A stretch of DNA of 64,000 nt from Lysobacter_K koreensis (GCF_042677045.1 NZ_JBHTIH010000003.1:558001-622000), one strand, 5' to 3'. Counted from the first letter of the stretch, positions 17,134-26,077 are shown. Translations and numbers: made by a program. The notes: generated by a model not told the origin, from the sequence alone.

Positions 17134-19122
17134 TTACTCCGCTGTTTCGCGCAGCCCCAGCCCGAGCACTCGCGCTTCCAGCCACGCAGCCAGCCCGCGC
17201 GGCGCCGCGAGCTGCATGCGCTCCAGCGCCTCGGCATCCGCGCATGGCCCGGCAAACACCGCCCGCGCCAGCGTCCGCAGCTTGCCGCCGCGGCTGCCGG
17301 TATGCGTCTTCAACCAGCCCAAGGCTTTCACCAGCCGCTGCTCGACCGCGGTGAAGTCGCTGCCCAGCGGGTAATCGGGCAGGGTGCCGTCGCGGCGCAG
17401 CGGCGCCAACGCCGCGCGCAGCCGCGCCCCGGTGTTGCGCGCCCAGCTTGGCGGGGGCGCGAAATCGCCGCGCAGCTTGCCGTGCCGCTGCGCGGTCTCG
17501 ACCAACCCGTGCTGGCTGTCGGCGTCGGCAATCGCCGCCATCGCCAGCACGCAGTCCTCGTCGGTCGCGCCGCGCACGCGGGCGATGCCGTACTCGCTGA
17601 TGTAGACGTCACGCAGGTGCCGCGGGATCGTCGCGTGGCCGTAGTTCCAGACGATGTTGGGGCTGCGCCGGCCGTGCACCTCGCGGGTCGCGCGCAGCAT
17701 CAGCACCGAGCACGCCGCTGGCAGCGCGTGCGCCATCGCCACGAAGTTGTACTGGCCGCCGACGCCCGACACCACGCGGCCGTCGTCGAGCCCGTCCGAC
17801 ACCGCCGCGCCCAACGCGGTCGCCATCATGCAGCTGTTGAAGAAGCGCGCGTCGCGGCGCTGCAGGCGTTCCAGCGCTTCGTTGCCGCCGTACAGTTCGT
17901 TGACCTCGCTGACGCGCTTCATGCCGATGCCGCGGCGCGGCGCGTCGGACAGCTCGCGCAGCCAGGTGTAGAACTCCGGCGAGCCCAGGTAGAACGCGCC
18001 GTGCAGGAACTGGCCGTCGCGCGCGAGCTCCGCGCGGTCATCGTCGCTGGCCACGCCGTCGGCCAGCCGCTGCATCAGCGCCAGGTCATCGACCACCTTG
18101 CGCCGGATCACGCCGACCTCGACCAGCCGCTTGAAGCCCTCGTTGAGCATCTCGCTGCAGCCGTACAGGCCCTGCGCGAACGGCAGCAGGTCGCGCGGAT
18201 CGGTGTGCAGCGGATCCAGGCGTTCCTGATCGAAGCGGGCCGGATCCAGCGCCGCCAGCACCCGCCGGTACGCGGCGTTGTCGCTGTGCCGCAGCGCCAG
18301 CGCGTGGCACAGCGCATCGGCCAGCGCCCCGATGCCGATCTGCAGCGTGCCGCCGTCGCGCACCAGCGTGCTCGCATAGAAACCGATCGCGTAGTCGGCA
18401 TCGGTCACCGGCTGCCGCGGCAGCCCGAACAGCTTCGGGTACGGCCCCGGTGGCGTGACCACCGCATCGAAGTAGCTCGCGTCGACCGCGGCCTCGCCAC
18501 CGAGCCAAGGCAGTTCCGGATCGACCTCGGCGACCAGCAGCGGCCGCGGCCGGCCGCTGGCGACGATCGCATCGACCGCGTCGAAGGTCAGGTCGGTGTT
18601 GCACGACAGCGACAGCCGCGGCGCCCGGCCATGCCGCACGTCGGCCTCGCGCGCGACCTTTTGCACGATCAGGTTGACCCCGCGCTCGGCCAGCGCGCGC
18701 GCGACGTGGGTGTAGTTGAGGCTGGCGTAGCGGCGCTGCGCCTGGGTCGAGTGCAGCAGCGCGCCCGACTGCAGGTAGAACTCCTCGACTTCGATGTGTG
18801 CCGGCAGCGCGTTGCGCTTGAGCGCCTGCACGTACGCCAGCTTCGGGAAGTCGTCGCCGAAATGCCGCTGCACGAACGGCGCGAGGAAACGCGCCTCCAA
18901 ACCCTTGCCGCCACCGGGCGGATCCAGCGACAGCGCCGTGTACAGGTGCAGCGGCCGCGACGGATCGCGCTCGATGCGCGCGTACAGCGCGTTCAACAAC
19001 CGGTGCGGCTTGCCCAGGCCGAGCGGCGCGCCGACATGCAGCGGCCCGGCGACGCGCGCGAGCAGCAGGTCGACGGCCGCGTCGAGCGAGTCGAGGTAAA
19101 CCGGATCAGGGCGGGTCGTCAT
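17134..19122 (-). CDS. Acetyl-CoA hydrolase/transferase family protein
   Basis: 662 aa. The C-terminal half carries the acetyl-CoA hydrolase/CoA-transferase hallmark segments VSGVGGQYNFVAMAHAL and SPNIVWNYGHATIPRHLRDVYISEYGIA, while the N-terminal half has the first CoA-transferase lobe (LTFDAVDAIVASGRP, DGGTLQIGIGALADAL). Family members hydrolyse acetyl-CoA or move CoA between carboxylates; the preferred reaction here is unknown. It is longer than the 500-aa Ach1/Cat1 group, mainly by an N-terminal and a C-terminal helical extension. ATG 19122 (MTTRPDPVYLD) is the best start; the frame stays open upstream through the 21-bp repeats, but that extension would be repeat-encoded and unsupported. 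Confidence 0.85.
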   Translation of the reverse strand: MTTRPDPVYLDSLDAAVDLLLARVAGPLHVGAPLGLGKPHRLLNALYARIERDPSRPLHLYTALSLDPPGGGKGLEARFLAPFVQRHFGDDFPKLAYVQALKRNALPAHIEVEEFYLQSGALLHSTQAQRRYASLNYTHVARALAERGVNLIVQKVAREADVRHGRAPRLSLSCNTDLTFDAVDAIVASGRPRPLLVAEVDPELPWLGGEAAVDASYFDAVVTPPGPYPKLFGLPRQPVTDADYAIGFYASTLVRDGGTLQIGIGALADALCHALALRHSDNAAYRRVLAALDPARFDQERLDPLHTDPRDLLPFAQGLYGCSEMLNEGFKRLVEVGVIRRKVVDDLALMQRLADGVASDDDRAELARDGQFLHGAFYLGSPEFYTWLRELSDAPRRGIGMKRVSEVNELYGGNEALERLQRRDARFFNSCMMATALGAAVSDGLDDGRVVSGVGGQYNFVAMAHALPAACSVLMLRATREVHGRRSPNIVWNYGHATIPRHLRDVYISEYGIARVRGATDEDCVLAMAAIADADSQHGLVETAQRHGKLRGDFAPPPSWARNTGARLRAALAPLRRDGTLPDYPLGSDFTAVEQRLVKALGWLKTHTGSRGGKLRTLARAVFAGPCADAEALERMQLAAPRGLAAWLEARVLGLGLRETAE

Positions 19123-19270
19123 GGCACCCAGCCTAACTCCGGCGCTGCGCCTGCGTCGCGAGGGGCCCGCGCGGAACCAGGTGAGATGCCTTGCGCGCCG
19201 CACCGGCAGCAACGTCATGACCGTGCGCGCCCACGCCGAATGCGGTGTGCGAGCCCGCGAAACGCCGAAC

Positions 19271-19543
19271 GACACGCCGGGGGTCGCGCCCGACACTCCG
19301 GGGGTCACGCCCGACACTCCGGGGGTCACGCCCGACACTCCGGGAGTCGCGACCGACACTCCGGGAGTCGCGCGTCACACTCCCAGAGCCGCGCCCAACA
19401 CTCCGGGAGTCGCGCCCGACACTCCCGGAGCCACGCGCGACACTCCGAGAGTCGCGCGCCACACTCTCAGAGCCACGCGCGACACTTCGGGTATCGGGCG
19501 CGACCCTCCAGGAGTCACGCGCGACACTCCGGGCGGCAGGCGC
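19271..19543. repeat. Tandem array of thirteen 21-bp units with internal dyad
   Basis: Thirteen contiguous units of exactly 21 bp, consensus GACACTCCGGGAGTCGCGCCC, run from 19271 to 19543 with a degraded fourteenth after that. The first five units are nearly identical and later ones diverge. Most units hold an odd-length palindrome CTCC-N-GGAG whose centre base varies (G, C or A). The array lies in the 492-bp gap between the divided starts/ends of the acetyl-CoA hydrolase gene and the TauE-like gene. Because 21 is divisible by three, several frames stay open through it, but no frame has a credible start and product. Confidence 0.92.
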
Positions 19544-19614
19544 GACACGGTACGCGTCATGCGAGGCGAGGCGGGCAGCCTAGACCGTGCCGGCGCCGAC
19601 CTGCCGGGTTCGCC

Positions 19615-20364
19615 TCAGGCAAGGATCAGCTTTCCCGCCGCGATCAGCAGCACCACGCCCAGCGCGTAGCGCAGCGTCTTCACTGGCAGCCACTTCAGGC
19701 CTAGCTGGGTGCCGATCAACGCGCCGATCGCGACCGCGCCCAGCCACAGCGGCAGCGCGGTCGGCAGGGTGCCGGTGGCATGCAGCAGGCCGGCCAGGCC
19801 GGTGACCGAGTTGATCCAGACGAATGCGACCGAGGTGCCGCTGGCCTCGCGGGTCGGCATCCAGTGCGCGAACAGCAGCAAGGGCGTGAGGAAGATCGCG
19901 CCGCCGGTGCCGGTCAGGCCGGACAGGATCCCGATGCCGGCGCCGATCAGAAGGCCCGGCAACCACGGCACGCGACGGCCGACGGCCTCGGCGTCCTCGC
20001 GTTCGGCGCGCGCGGCGTGGTGGAACACGCCGGCCGCCGCGACCAGCAGCACCAGGCCAAGCAGCAGCGAATAGCTTTCCTTCGGCAGCTTGATCTGCGC
20101 GGCGAAGAACGCCGCCGGCGCCGAGGCCAGCACGAACGGCAGCACGTTGCGCCAGCGCACGTGGCCGCTGCGCCAGAAGCGGAACAGGCCGATGCCGCCG
20201 ACCAGCAGGTTCAGCGCGAGCGCGGTCGGGCGCATCTGCTCGGGCGCGAAGCCGAGCAGCGCCATCGACGCGATGTAGCCGCTGGCGCCGGCATGGCCGA
20301 CTGACGAGTAGAGAACGGCGACGGCCAGGAACAGCCCCGCGAGCAGGAGTTCGGTCTCGCTCAA
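19615..20364 (-). CDS. Sulfite exporter TauE/SafE family permease
   Basis: 249 aa with about eight hydrophobic helices. The duplicated signature is seen as SSVGHAGASGYIASMALLGF in the first half and GILSGLTGTGGAIFLTPLL in the second, typical of TauE/SafE (DUF81) exporters of sulfite or related sulfur anions. Start is a TTG that overlaps the stop of the upstream YedE-like gene (TTGA) with GGAG eight bases before it; no ATG is available nearby. It is the last gene of a leftward four-gene operon with two YeeE/YedE halves and an MBL dioxygenase, pointing to sulfide or persulfide detoxification. Confidence 0.88.
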   Translation of the reverse strand: MSETELLLAGLFLAVAVLYSSVGHAGASGYIASMALLGFAPEQMRPTALALNLLVGGIGLFRFWRSGHVRWRNVLPFVLASAPAAFFAAQIKLPKESYSLLLGLVLLVAAAGVFHHAARAEREDAEAVGRRVPWLPGLLIGAGIGILSGLTGTGGAIFLTPLLLFAHWMPTREASGTSVAFVWINSVTGLAGLLHATGTLPTALPLWLGAVAIGALIGTQLGLKWLPVKTLRYALGVVLLIAAGKLILA

Positions 20365-20777
20365 GCGCGAGTCTCCAGCAGGCGCACGAGTTGCGAGCCA
20401 ACCAGCAGCGCGGCGACGAACATCACCGGTTCCAGTGACCCGTGCGCGAGATTCGCCAGCGCCGGCCCCGGACAGTAGCCGGCGATGCCCCAGCCGATCC
20501 CGAACAAGGCGCTGCCGCCGAGCAGGCGCGCGTCGATGCGCGTGCTCGGCGCCGCCGGCAGGGCCGCACCGCCGAGCGCGCGGCCGCGCCGCCTCAACCA
20601 GGCGTAGCCGGGCACCGAGACCGCGAGCGCGCCGCCCATCACCAGCGCCAGCGAGGGGTCCCACTGGCCGGCAAGGTCGAGGAAGTTCAGCACCTTGGCC
20701 GGATCGGTCATGCCCGACACCGCCAGGCCGAGCCCGAACAGCACGCCGGCGATCGTGGCCAGGGCGAGCCGCTTCAT
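20361..20777 (-). CDS. YeeE/YedE-family membrane protein (DUF6691-like half)
   Basis: 138 aa, about four helices. GLAVSGMTDPAKVLNFLDL and GWGIAGYCPGPALANLA, with its conserved single Cys, are typical of the short C-terminal half of split YeeE/YedE transporters. In fused forms (TsuA) such cysteines guide thiosulfate or other sulfur species through the pore. ATG overlaps the stop of the upstream half (ATGA). The two halves probably form one transporter. Confidence 0.87.
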   Translation of the reverse strand: MKRLALATIAGVLFGLGLAVSGMTDPAKVLNFLDLAGQWDPSLALVMGGALAVSVPGYAWLRRRGRALGGAALPAAPSTRIDARLLGGSALFGIGWGIAGYCPGPALANLAHGSLEPVMFVAALLVGSQLVRLLETRA

Positions 20778-21229
20778 GCCAGCACCGCCAGCGCGTGGCG
20801 CAGCACGTAGACGGTGAGGAAGCCGAAGCCCATGAACACCGCCACCGCCACCAGCGAGCGCTTCGACCACCGCGACAGGCCGCAGATGCCGTGGCCGCTG
20901 GTGCAGCCACTGCCCAGGCGCGTGCCGGCGCCGACCAGCAGCCCGCCCGCGACCAGCCACGGCAACGGGAAGCCCTCGCGGGGTGCGACGCCGGCGAACG
21001 CGAACCAGGCGCCTGCAGCGACGACCAGGCCGAACAGGAAGGCGATGCGCCAGCCACGCTCGCCGCGTGACTGCCGCGCGTCGCCGGCGCCGGGTTCGCC
21101 CTCGATGGCGCTGTTGAGGATGCCGCTGATGCCGGCGATGCGGCCCAGCGTGGCGAGCAGCACGGTGGCGGCCAGCCCGATCAGGGCGCCGCCGAGCAGC
21201 GCGGAGACAGGGGTGAAGGCGGTCGGCAT
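20774..21229 (-). CDS. YeeE/YedE-family sulfur transporter (N-terminal half)
   Basis: 151 aa, four to five helices. It contains RIAGISGILNSAIEG and the cysteine signature GTRLGSGCTSGHGICGLSR, the pore motif of YeeE/YedE proteins that import thiosulfate or handle related sulfur compounds. ATG at 21229 lies 36 bp after the MBL gene stop. Together with the next small membrane gene it makes the split transporter found beside persulfide dioxygenases (Blh) in Xylella, Agrobacterium and relatives. Confidence 0.88.
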   Translation of the reverse strand: MPTAFTPVSALLGGALIGLAATVLLATLGRIAGISGILNSAIEGEPGAGDARQSRGERGWRIAFLFGLVVAAGAWFAFAGVAPREGFPLPWLVAGGLLVGAGTRLGSGCTSGHGICGLSRWSKRSLVAVAVFMGFGFLTVYVLRHALAVLA

Positions 21230-21265
21230 GCGCGGGCTCTGCGGTGCGGTCGGGCGTAAGCCGGG

Positions 21266-22111
21266 CTAGCGGCCGGCGCCGTTGGGCGCTGGCGGGATCG
21301 CGCCGGCGCGCAGGTTCGCGCGCAGCGCGGGCGTCATCAACGCCGGCGGCGCGAGGGTGGCGTCGCGGGCGCTGCGCATGGCGACGAACTCGGCTTCGCT
21401 GACGCCTTCGCGCAGGTGGATGTTGCCGCGCTTCTGCTCGCCGATCGTGGTCGCGCAGCGCGGCTCGCGCGCGTGTTCGCCGTCCTTGATGCCGTAGTCG
21501 TGGCAGACGAATACCCGGGTCGCGTCGGGCAGGCCGTACAGGCGCTGGATCGAACGGTACAGCTGGCCGGCGTCGCCGCCGGGAAAGTCGCAGCGCGCGC
21601 TGCCGGCGTCGGGCAGGAACAGCGAATCGCCGGTGAACAGCGCGTCGCCAATCAAATACGCGAGGCTGTCGCGGGTGTGGCCGGGCACCGCGATCACGCG
21701 CGCGGGCACGGTGCCGATGCGGAACACGTCGTCGTCGTGAAACAGGTGGTCGAACTGGCTGCCGTCGGTCGGCATCCCGTCGAGGCCGAGCGTCGGCGCG
21801 AGCGTGCGCTGCACCGCGCGGATGCCGTGGCCGATCGCGACGCGTGCCTGCGGCAGCTGCGTCTTCAGCCACTGCGCGGACGAGAGGTGGTCGGCGTGGG
21901 CGTGGGTTTCCAGCAGCCACTGCACGTCGAGGTGGCGCTCGCGCACTTCATCGAGCAGCGCCTGCGCCGACCCCGTGCTGGCGCGCCCCGTGGCCGCGTC
22001 GAAGTCGAGCACCGGGTCGATGATCGCCGCCTGCGCGGTGCCGGTGTCGCTGACGATGTAGCTCCAAGTGCCGGTGCCGGCATGGTGGAACGGCTGTACG
22101 TGCAGGGACAT
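21266..22111 (-). CDS. MBL-fold hydrolase, persulfide dioxygenase-like (Blh/ETHE1 group)
   Basis: 281 aa metallo-beta-lactamase fold. Metal motif THAHADH, then GHGIRAVQRT, VPGHTRDS, FTGDSLFLPDAGSARCDFPGGD and VFVCHDYGI are all present in order, matching the Blh/persulfide dioxygenase group that oxidises glutathione persulfide to sulfite. An 11-residue insertion (ATGRASTGSAQ) follows the second strand. ATG at 22111 (MSLHVQPF) fits the family start. It leads the sulfur operon; sulfite made here could leave through the TauE-like permease encoded downstream. No ArsR-type regulator (BigR) is found next to it, unlike the described bigR operon. Confidence 0.87.
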   Translation of the reverse strand: MSLHVQPFHHAGTGTWSYIVSDTGTAQAAIIDPVLDFDAATGRASTGSAQALLDEVRERHLDVQWLLETHAHADHLSSAQWLKTQLPQARVAIGHGIRAVQRTLAPTLGLDGMPTDGSQFDHLFHDDDVFRIGTVPARVIAVPGHTRDSLAYLIGDALFTGDSLFLPDAGSARCDFPGGDAGQLYRSIQRLYGLPDATRVFVCHDYGIKDGEHAREPRCATTIGEQKRGNIHLREGVSEAEFVAMRSARDATLAPPALMTPALRANLRAGAIPPAPNGAGR

Positions 22112-22158
22112 GGCGCAATGGTCCGGGTGGGTGGCAGGTGGATGGAGGCGCGTGCCGG

Positions 22159-23019
22159 TCAGCGCCCGAGCGTCTCGTTGAGCAGTGCCGCGAGCCGGTA
22201 CGCGCCCTGGCGCACCCGTTGCTCGGCCAGCGGCCGCATTGCATCGAGGTAGGCGCGGTCGAGCTTGTGGCCGGGCGGGTACAGCCCGCGCGCGTCGACC
22301 AGGCGGCAGGACTCGCCGGCCCAGGCGACTGGCGCGCTGAGCGGGGTGGTCAGCGGCGGCCACGGCTGCGCGTCGAGGCGGTCGGCATACGGCTGCAGCG
22401 CCGCACCGTTGGTACCGAAGCCGGCCGAGCCGAGGATGTAGAAGTCCCACACCGAGTGCAGGTTGGTGCCCATCACGCCGTCGACGTAGTGCTTGCGCGC
22501 GTAAGGCTCGGGCTGCAGGTCGGTGCGCAGGCTGACCTGGAAGTCGTTGCCGCCCTTGTCGGGCTGGTGGTTGGCGTGCATCGGCTGGTGCACGTCGCCG
22601 ACGAAATGGACCAGGAACTTCAGCGCGTCGCGGCGCGCGGCCAGCGGCTGGCTACGGTCGGCAAGGACCCGGCGCTGGGTCTCGATCGCGCCGATGACGC
22701 AGGCGCCGTCGGGGCAGTCGCGCGCCGGCTCGAACTGGCAGCTGCCCTGGGTGCCGACGTAGTGCCAGCGCGAGGTCGCCTTGAAGCGCGGCGGGTCGTT
22801 GTCGCGCAGGTGGTCGGCCCACATCGCGACCCCGGCCAGGGTCGGGGCCGGCTCGCCGGCGAGCAGGGCGGCGACCTGGGCCTGGGCGGCGGGGTGGAGG
22901 TGGCGCTGGGCGAGCTCGCCGACCAGGCGGTGGCCCAGGGCGCTCCAGGCGAAGGCGGGCGCGGCCGGCAGCAGCAGGGCCGGGAGGAGCAGGACGGCGG
23001 TCAGCAGGAGGCGGCGCAT
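22159..23019 (-). CDS. S1/P1 nuclease family protein (secreted zinc nuclease)
   Basis: 286 aa. A cleavable signal (about 1-24) ends PAFA, so the mature chain would begin WSALGH: the N-terminal Trp and the His five residues on are the known trinuclear zinc ligands of S1/P1 nucleases. Other ligands are visible in AMWADHLRD, RWHYV, LVHFVGDVHQPMH and GGND. The enzyme cleaves single-stranded DNA or RNA outside the cytoplasm. It is divergent from gap and 47 bp upstream of the MBL gene, on the same strand. Confidence 0.9.
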   Translation of the reverse strand: MRRLLLTAVLLLPALLLPAAPAFAWSALGHRLVGELAQRHLHPAAQAQVAALLAGEPAPTLAGVAMWADHLRDNDPPRFKATSRWHYVGTQGSCQFEPARDCPDGACVIGAIETQRRVLADRSQPLAARRDALKFLVHFVGDVHQPMHANHQPDKGGNDFQVSLRTDLQPEPYARKHYVDGVMGTNLHSVWDFYILGSAGFGTNGAALQPYADRLDAQPWPPLTTPLSAPVAWAGESCRLVDARGLYPPGHKLDRAYLDAMRPLAEQRVRQGAYRLAALLNETLGR

Positions 23020-23060
23020 GGTCTGGGACTCTCGCGGGTGCTCGGGGAGGGGATGCGGGC

Positions 23061-23066
23061 TAAAAT
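23061..23066 (+). promoter_or_regulatory. Candidate -10 element of the gap promoter
   Basis: TAAAAT in the context GCGGGCTAAAATAGCGG, 44 bp before the gap ATG. A closely similar string (GCGGGCTATAATCGCCGG) precedes fba. No clear -35 is seen. Confidence 0.5.
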
Positions 23067-23109
23067 AGCGGTCTTTCCCGTCTTCCGCTTGCCCAGGAGT
23101 CCCCGCAAC

Positions 23110-24114
23110 ATGGCGATCAAGGTTGGTATCAATGGTTTCGGCCGCATCGGGCGCAACGTGCTGCGCTCGGCCGTGCAGAACTTCGGCAACGACATCGAGA
23201 TCGTCGCCATCAACGACCTGCTGGAGCCGGAATACCTGGCCTACATGCTGCAGTACGACTCGGTGCACGGCCGCTTCGACGGCGAGGTCAAGGTCGACGG
23301 CAGCAACATCATCGTCAACGGCAAGAAGATCCGCCTGACCCAGGAACGCGACCCGGCCAACCTGAAGTGGGACGAGGTCGGTGCCGAAGTCGTGATCGAG
23401 TCGACCGGCCTGTTCCTCGACAAGGCCACCGCGCAGAAGCACCTCGATGCGGGCGCGAAGAAGGTGATCCTGTCGGCGCCGTCGAAGGACGACACGCCGA
23501 TGTTCGTCTATGGCGTCAACGACAAGACCTACAAGGGCGAGGCGATCATCTCCAACGCGTCGTGCACCACCAACTGCCTGGCGCCGCTGGCCAAGGTGCT
23601 CAACGACAAGTGGGGCATCAAGCGCGGCCTGATGACCACCGTGCACGCCGCCACCGCCACCCAGAAGACCGTCGACGGCCCGAGCAACAAGGACTGGCGC
23701 GGCGGCCGCGGCATCCTCGAGAACATCATTCCCTCCAGCACCGGCGCGGCCAAGGCCGTCGGTGTGGTGATCCCGGAGCTCAACAAGAAGCTGACCGGCA
23801 TGAGCTTCCGCGTGCCGACCTCGGACGTGTCGGTGGTCGACCTGACCGTCGAGCTGGTCAAGGACGCGACCTACGCCGAGATCTGCGCCGAGATGAAGGC
23901 GCAGTCCGAAGGTCCGCTCAAGGGCATCCTGGGCTACACCGAGGACAAGGTGGTCGCCACCGATTTCCGCGGCGACACCCGCACCTCGATCTTCGACGCT
24001 GACGCCGGCATCGCCCTCGACGGTACCTTCGTCAAGCTGGTCAGCTGGTACGACAACGAGTGGGGCTACTCGAACAAGTGCCTGGAAATGGTCAAGGTGG
24101 TCGCGGCGAACTAG
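23110..24114 (+). CDS. gap: Glyceraldehyde-3-phosphate dehydrogenase, type I
   Basis: 334 aa glycolytic enzyme that oxidises and phosphorylates glyceraldehyde 3-phosphate with NAD+. NAD-binding start IKVGINGFGRIGRNVLRSA, catalytic Cys in SNASCTTNCLAP, and the C-terminal SWYDNEWGYSNK are intact; length is standard. AGGAG lies seven to eight bases before the ATG. It is transcribed alone, divergent from the S1/P1 nuclease; the next gene (diguanylate cyclase) starts 108 bp later and no terminator is obvious between them. Confidence 0.98.
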   Translation: MAIKVGINGFGRIGRNVLRSAVQNFGNDIEIVAINDLLEPEYLAYMLQYDSVHGRFDGEVKVDGSNIIVNGKKIRLTQERDPANLKWDEVGAEVVIESTGLFLDKATAQKHLDAGAKKVILSAPSKDDTPMFVYGVNDKTYKGEAIISNASCTTNCLAPLAKVLNDKWGIKRGLMTTVHAATATQKTVDGPSNKDWRGGRGILENIIPSSTGAAKAVGVVIPELNKKLTGMSFRVPTSDVSVVDLTVELVKDATYAEICAEMKAQSEGPLKGILGYTEDKVVATDFRGDTRTSIFDADAGIALDGTFVKLVSWYDNEWGYSNKCLEMVKVVAAN

Positions 24115-24222
24115 GGGGCGCCCCGACCGGCGGACGAGCGCGGTCGTGCGCGCCTTGATGGCGCTTGCCCGCCGGCCGGTGGGGCAGTAGCTTCGATCCA
24201 TGCGAAGCGCTGGACCCATGGC

Positions 24223-25965
24223 ATGACCGAATCCGCGATGAGGCCGGCGTCGCTACGTCGCCAGTTCGCGAAGGTGATGTTGCTCGGCGTCCTGGTGCCG
24301 GCGCTGCTGCTGATTGCAGGCCTGGTGTGGCTAAACCTGGCCAAGGAGCGCGCAGGCGCGGAAATGCGCACCGCCTCGGTAGCGGTATCGACCGCCCGCG
24401 AGGTTGACGACTTCATCGCGGTGCACCGGGCCGCCGTCAACGTCCTCGCCCAGCGCCGCAGCGCCGAAGGCAGCGCCCGCGACCCGGCACGCTGGTCGGC
24501 CGATCTTGCCCGCGTGCGCACCAACTATCCCGGATTCGTGACCATGCTGGTCACCGACGCACGGGGCGTCGTCCGCGCCAGCGATCCGCCGCTCGCCATG
24601 CCCCTGGCGACCGTGCGCAGCGTCGCCGACCGGGCCTACTTCCGGGAGCCGAAACGAACCGGTCGCGCGTACGTGTCCGATGCCTTCCGCGGTCGCTCGC
24701 AGGGTACTGATCCGCTGATCGCGATTTCCGCGCCGCTGCAGGATGCCGGCGGGTTCGCTGGCGTGGTGGAGGGATCGATCCGCACCGATACGATCGCCGC
24801 GCAACGGATCCAGGCCCTGCAGGGCCGCGGCTATGAGGTGCTGCTGCTCGATGGCACGGGCCACGTAATCCTGGCCAGTGACGGGGTGCCGCTGGAACCG
24901 CTCGCCTCGCTGGTCGGCACGGGTTTAGAACCGATGCTGGGTGCGCGGGATCTCGTGCCGCCTACTCGCCTCGGTCTGCTGCAGGGAGTATTGCGCCACG
25001 ACGGTGATGCCTATGCCGCCAGGGCCGTGCTGGCGTCGGGATGGCAGCTGTTCGTGCTGGTGCCCAAGCGCCTGCTCGATGCGGAAGTACGGGGGAGGAT
25101 ACTGGCGCCGATGGTCCTGCTGCTGCTGTTCGTGCTCGGCGTGAGCGTTGCATCGTGGTTGCAGATGCATTCGCTGCAGGCAGGCATCGGCGGGCTGCTC
25201 CAGACGCTGCAGGGGTTCGCGCTCGGCGGGACATTGACCCGACACGATGCGCGTGGGATGCCGACGGAACTGCAGCCGATCGTGTCGGGGATCCACCAGC
25301 TCGGCGATCGGCTCAATAGCGCGTATGCGGATCTCAAGCAGGCGCTGGACAGGCAAAGCGAACTGGCCGCATCGCTGCGCACGGTTGTGGCCACGCGCGA
25401 ACGCGAGATTGCCGAGCGGACCGAGGAACTGAGCGGCGCCGTCGCCGAACTCGACCGCATCAGCCGCACCGACGAACTCACCGGCTGCCTGAACTACCGT
25501 GGCTACCGGGAGACCGCGACCGGCCTGTGGGAACAATCCATGCGGCAGGGACAATCGCTGTCAGTGCTGGCGATGGACATCGATTTCTTCAAGTCCTACA
25601 ACGACCGTTACGGCCACCCGGCGGGCGACAACGCCTTGCGCCGTTTCGCCGGTGCGGTCCGCAGTTCGCTCTACCGCGGCAGCGATACGCTGGTGCGGAC
25701 CGGCGGCGAGGAGTTCGTCGTGTTCCTGCCCGATACCTCGCTGGAGCAGGCCACGGAGGTAGCGGACCGGATCCGGGCCAGCGTGGCGGGGGCGGCGATC
25801 GTCCACGAGGAGTCACCGGGCGGGATGCTCACCGTGAGCATTGGCGTCGCCACCCGCGAGGGCGGCGATGGCGATGATCTGGAGGCGATGCTGCGGCGAG
25901 CCGACCGGGCGCTGTACCAGGCCAAGCACTCCGGTCGCGATCGCGTGTCCACCGTGCGCAGTTAG
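24223..25965 (+). CDS. Membrane-bound diguanylate cyclase with dCACHE-type sensor
   Basis: 580 aa. One N-terminal membrane helix (about 16-38), a periplasmic Cache-like sensor region to about 285 (VTDARGVVRASDPP, VSDAFRGRSQGTDPLIAISAP), a second helix (about 292-312), a HAMP-like linker and coiled coil, and a C-terminal GGDEF domain. The active loop is GGEEF at 494-498, with an intact inhibitory RxxD site (RGSD, 485-488) five residues before, so it should make c-di-GMP with product inhibition. Ligand unknown. It stands between gap and the convergent nrdB; regulation not evident. Confidence 0.9.
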   Translation: MTESAMRPASLRRQFAKVMLLGVLVPALLLIAGLVWLNLAKERAGAEMRTASVAVSTAREVDDFIAVHRAAVNVLAQRRSAEGSARDPARWSADLARVRTNYPGFVTMLVTDARGVVRASDPPLAMPLATVRSVADRAYFREPKRTGRAYVSDAFRGRSQGTDPLIAISAPLQDAGGFAGVVEGSIRTDTIAAQRIQALQGRGYEVLLLDGTGHVILASDGVPLEPLASLVGTGLEPMLGARDLVPPTRLGLLQGVLRHDGDAYAARAVLASGWQLFVLVPKRLLDAEVRGRILAPMVLLLLFVLGVSVASWLQMHSLQAGIGGLLQTLQGFALGGTLTRHDARGMPTELQPIVSGIHQLGDRLNSAYADLKQALDRQSELAASLRTVVATREREIAERTEELSGAVAELDRISRTDELTGCLNYRGYRETATGLWEQSMRQGQSLSVLAMDIDFFKSYNDRYGHPAGDNALRRFAGAVRSSLYRGSDTLVRTGGEEFVVFLPDTSLEQATEVADRIRASVAGAAIVHEESPGGMLTVSIGVATREGGDGDDLEAMLRRADRALYQAKHSGRDRVSTVRS

Positions 25966-26077
25966 CCCGATGCGGATGCATCGCCGACCCGGCACCAGCG
26001 TGGGCACAACCGGGGGTTGATCCGGGACATCCCAGTGCCGTGTATCCGACGCCGCAGCTTTCGTCGATCGCGATCGC

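Noticed and set aside
19271..19543. CRISPR array
   Set aside because: Units are contiguous 21-mers with no unique spacers and no cas genes nearby.
19123..19669. Rightward or leftward coding through the 21-bp array (DTPGVAP-type or TPGVSG-type heptads)
   Set aside because: The frame is open only because 21 is a multiple of three; no start with ribosome site and no non-repeat domain. I treat it as a non-coding repeat.
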